This document shows positions 33,478 through 34,619 of a stretch of 34,619 nt of DNA, in pieces. Within the stretch, counting starts at the first letter, position 1; every line of letters begins with the position of its first letter. Made by a program: the position numbers and the translations under genes. This DNA comes from Lachnospiraceae bacterium UBA1683 (GTDB lineage: Bacteria; Bacillota; Clostridia; Lachnospirales; Lachnospiraceae). The DNA lies in assembly GCA_002320245.1 (NCBI GenBank), contig DCKD01000057.1, positions 1 through 34,619 on the forward strand, read 5' to 3'. A model generated the notes under the pieces. The model ran no database searches. It was not told the DNA's origin and worked only from the letters and a program-made list of their open reading frames with translations.

Positions 33478-34443
33478 ATGAAAATTTGGAGGTTTGCCAT
33501 CATGGGGGCAGGGAATATTGCCCATAATTTCTGCGATGCTGTGGATCAGCTGAAAAATTGTCAGGTGGTGGCCGTGGCTAGCAAGTCCATGGAAAGGGCG
33601 CAACGGTTTGCTAAAGAAAATAGCATTTTAAAGGCTTATGACAGCTATGAAACAATGCTGCGCGAGGAACAGATAGATTGTGTGTACATTGCTGTGACAC
33701 CAAATGATCATTTCCGCCTGTCTATGTTGTGCCTGGATTATAAAGTGCCGGTGCTCTGTGAGAAAGCCATGTTTCTCAACAGCCGGGACGCAAAGAAGGT
33801 CTTTGACCGTTCCGAGGAAGAGGGAGTTTTCGTTATGGAGGCTCTGTGGAGCCGTTTCCTCCCGGCTGTGATTAAAGCAAGGGACTGGGTCTTAGATGGA
33901 AAGATTGGAAGAGTAAGGCTTTTGGATGTGGCGCTTGGGTTTCGTGCGCCGGAAAATCCGGAAAATCGCTATTACAGCCGTGCTCTGGGAGGTGGGGTGT
34001 CCCATGACCTTACGGTTTATGCCTATGAGATTGGAAAATTTTTCCTGGATGCTCAAGAACAGAATCGAGACGTGCAGGCGGTGTTCGGGGATACCGGTGT
34101 GGATCTCACTAATCACATTTCCATGACAGTGGGGGAAGTGATGGTATCCCTTACTACAAGCATGGCGGTGGACGTGGATAATCGCTTGGTGCTATACGGG
34201 GACCGGGGACGAATTGTGATACCGCATCCCCATTACGGAAACGACGCGTTTCTGTATACCAATGGGGAGAAACCAGTTCTTATGTTCCACGATGAAACGG
34301 AAAACGGTTTCGTATACGAGATTCGTGAGGTCATAAACTGTATCCGCCAGGGGAAGATTGAAAGCCCCGTGGTTCCACACAATTTGACGTTGGCCTGTTC
34401 GGAGGTGTTTGATGAGATCGAGACGGCTGCACAATATGGATAG
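33478..34443 (+). CDS. Gfo/Idh/MocA-family NAD(P)-dependent oxidoreductase
   Basis: The 321-residue protein starts with a Rossmann NAD(P)-binding motif, FAIMGAGNIAHNF. The usual EKP motif of the family is here EKA (CEKAMFLN), keeping the catalytic lysine; MEALWSRFLPA and GGGVSHDLTVYAYEIG follow in the substrate domain. The EALW-R-P pattern is common in the dihydrodiol-dehydrogenase/sugar-dehydrogenase branch. A GAGAGGAGAAG site precedes the ATG. Its place in the glycan operon suggests it oxidises or reduces a released sugar such as fucose or a HexNAc derivative; the substrate is not known. Confidence 0.85.
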   Translation: MKIWRFAIMGAGNIAHNFCDAVDQLKNCQVVAVASKSMERAQRFAKENSILKAYDSYETMLREEQIDCVYIAVTPNDHFRLSMLCLDYKVPVLCEKAMFLNSRDAKKVFDRSEEEGVFVMEALWSRFLPAVIKARDWVLDGKIGRVRLLDVALGFRAPENPENRYYSRALGGGVSHDLTVYAYEIGKFFLDAQEQNRDVQAVFGDTGVDLTNHISMTVGEVMVSLTTSMAVDVDNRLVLYGDRGRIVIPHPHYGNDAFLYTNGEKPVLMFHDETENGFVYEIREVINCIRQGKIESPVVPHNLTLACSEVFDEIETAAQYG

Positions 34444-34477
34444 CTGCAATTTTACTTAAGTTACGGAGGAAAGAATT

Positions 34478-34619
34478 ATGTATATTATACCAGAACCACA
34501 GGAATGGGAGCTTCATGAAGGGAACTATGAAATCTCATATGACAGCAGAATCTTGATTGATAATAGCTGTTCTGATGAGACAAGAAAATATGCTCTTACT
34601 CTCCAAAAAGCTGTTTTGT
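34478..34619 (+). CDS. GH20-type beta-hexosaminidase, N-terminal fragment cut by the window edge
   Basis: Only 47 residues are visible. The start MYIIPEPQEWELHEGNYEIS followed by YDSRILID and a helix with TRKYALTLQKAV is typical of the small N-terminal GH20b domain that precedes the catalytic barrel in beta-N-acetylhexosaminidases and lacto-N-biosidases. CGGAGGAAAG precedes the ATG. No signal peptide is present, so it should be cytoplasmic like the fucosidase. The family call rests on a short piece; the catalytic D-E pair lies outside the window. Confidence 0.7.
   Translation, partial: MYIIPEPQEWELHEGNYEISYDSRILIDNSCSDETRKYALTLQKAVL

Noticed and set aside
1..34619. tRNA or rRNA genes, CRISPR array, prophage, complete insertion sequence or toxin-antitoxin pair
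   Set aside because: No regularly spaced repeats, tRNA-like cloverleaf sequences, transposase or phage motifs, or paired small toxin genes were recognised by reading; a tRNAscan, CRISPR and IS search would be the decisive test.

Overview
The window looks like a chromosomal segment of a gut Firmicute, most likely a Lachnospiraceae member of the Ruminococcus gnavus/Dorea/Coprococcus type. The evidence is the Gram-positive style Shine-Dalgarno sequences (AGGAGG, GGAGG), the sporulation genes sipL and spoIIR, the dnaE-pfkA pair, YesM/YesN-type regulation of sugar uptake, and protein sequences that read like those of this family. The genus call is inference; no rRNA is present.

Left part (1-8.6 kb). 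A leftward operon carries pncB (NAD salvage), ddl and murF (the D-Ala-D-Ala branch of peptidoglycan synthesis) and continues off the left edge, where the next gene's ribosome site is visible. Divergent from it is a rightward deoxyribonucleoside catabolic cluster: pyrimidine-nucleoside phosphorylase, deoC and deoB. It ends at a bidirectional terminator shared with a convergent plsC-type acyltransferase.

Middle part (8.6-24.1 kb). Rightward housekeeping and sporulation genes follow: a PrcB-like lipoprotein, sipL, ispE, a GntR/FCD regulator, spoIIR, a probable manganese CDF exporter, an acyl-ACP thioesterase, a 5'-deleted FAD oxidoreductase, an SseB-domain protein and cvfB. Next come a leftward orphan DUF624 gene with a perfect palindrome in its leader, a 78-residue protein resembling an HPr without its active histidine, dnaE and pfkA. 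The intergenic spaces hold several repeats: three elements with GTAAC-GTTCAG type inverted ends, and a two-copy repeat of about 73 bp upstream of ispE and dnaE with two possible pairings of its arms.

Right part (24.3 kb to the end). This is an accessory glycan-use locus. It has a YesN-type response regulator and YesM-type histidine kinase, a solute-binding lipoprotein and two permeases (no ATPase), a cytoplasmic GH29 alpha-L-fucosidase, a DUF624 membrane protein, a Gfo/Idh/MocA oxidoreductase and the start of a GH20 beta-hexosaminidase. Together they suggest sensing and import of intact fucosylated, HexNAc-containing oligosaccharides (mucin, Lewis-type or milk glycans) and their breakdown inside the cell.

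No tRNA, rRNA, CRISPR array, prophage or complete insertion sequence was seen. The most interesting items are the glycan locus, the HPr-like protein, the precisely placed deletion in the FAD oxidoreductase, and the structured intergenic repeats.
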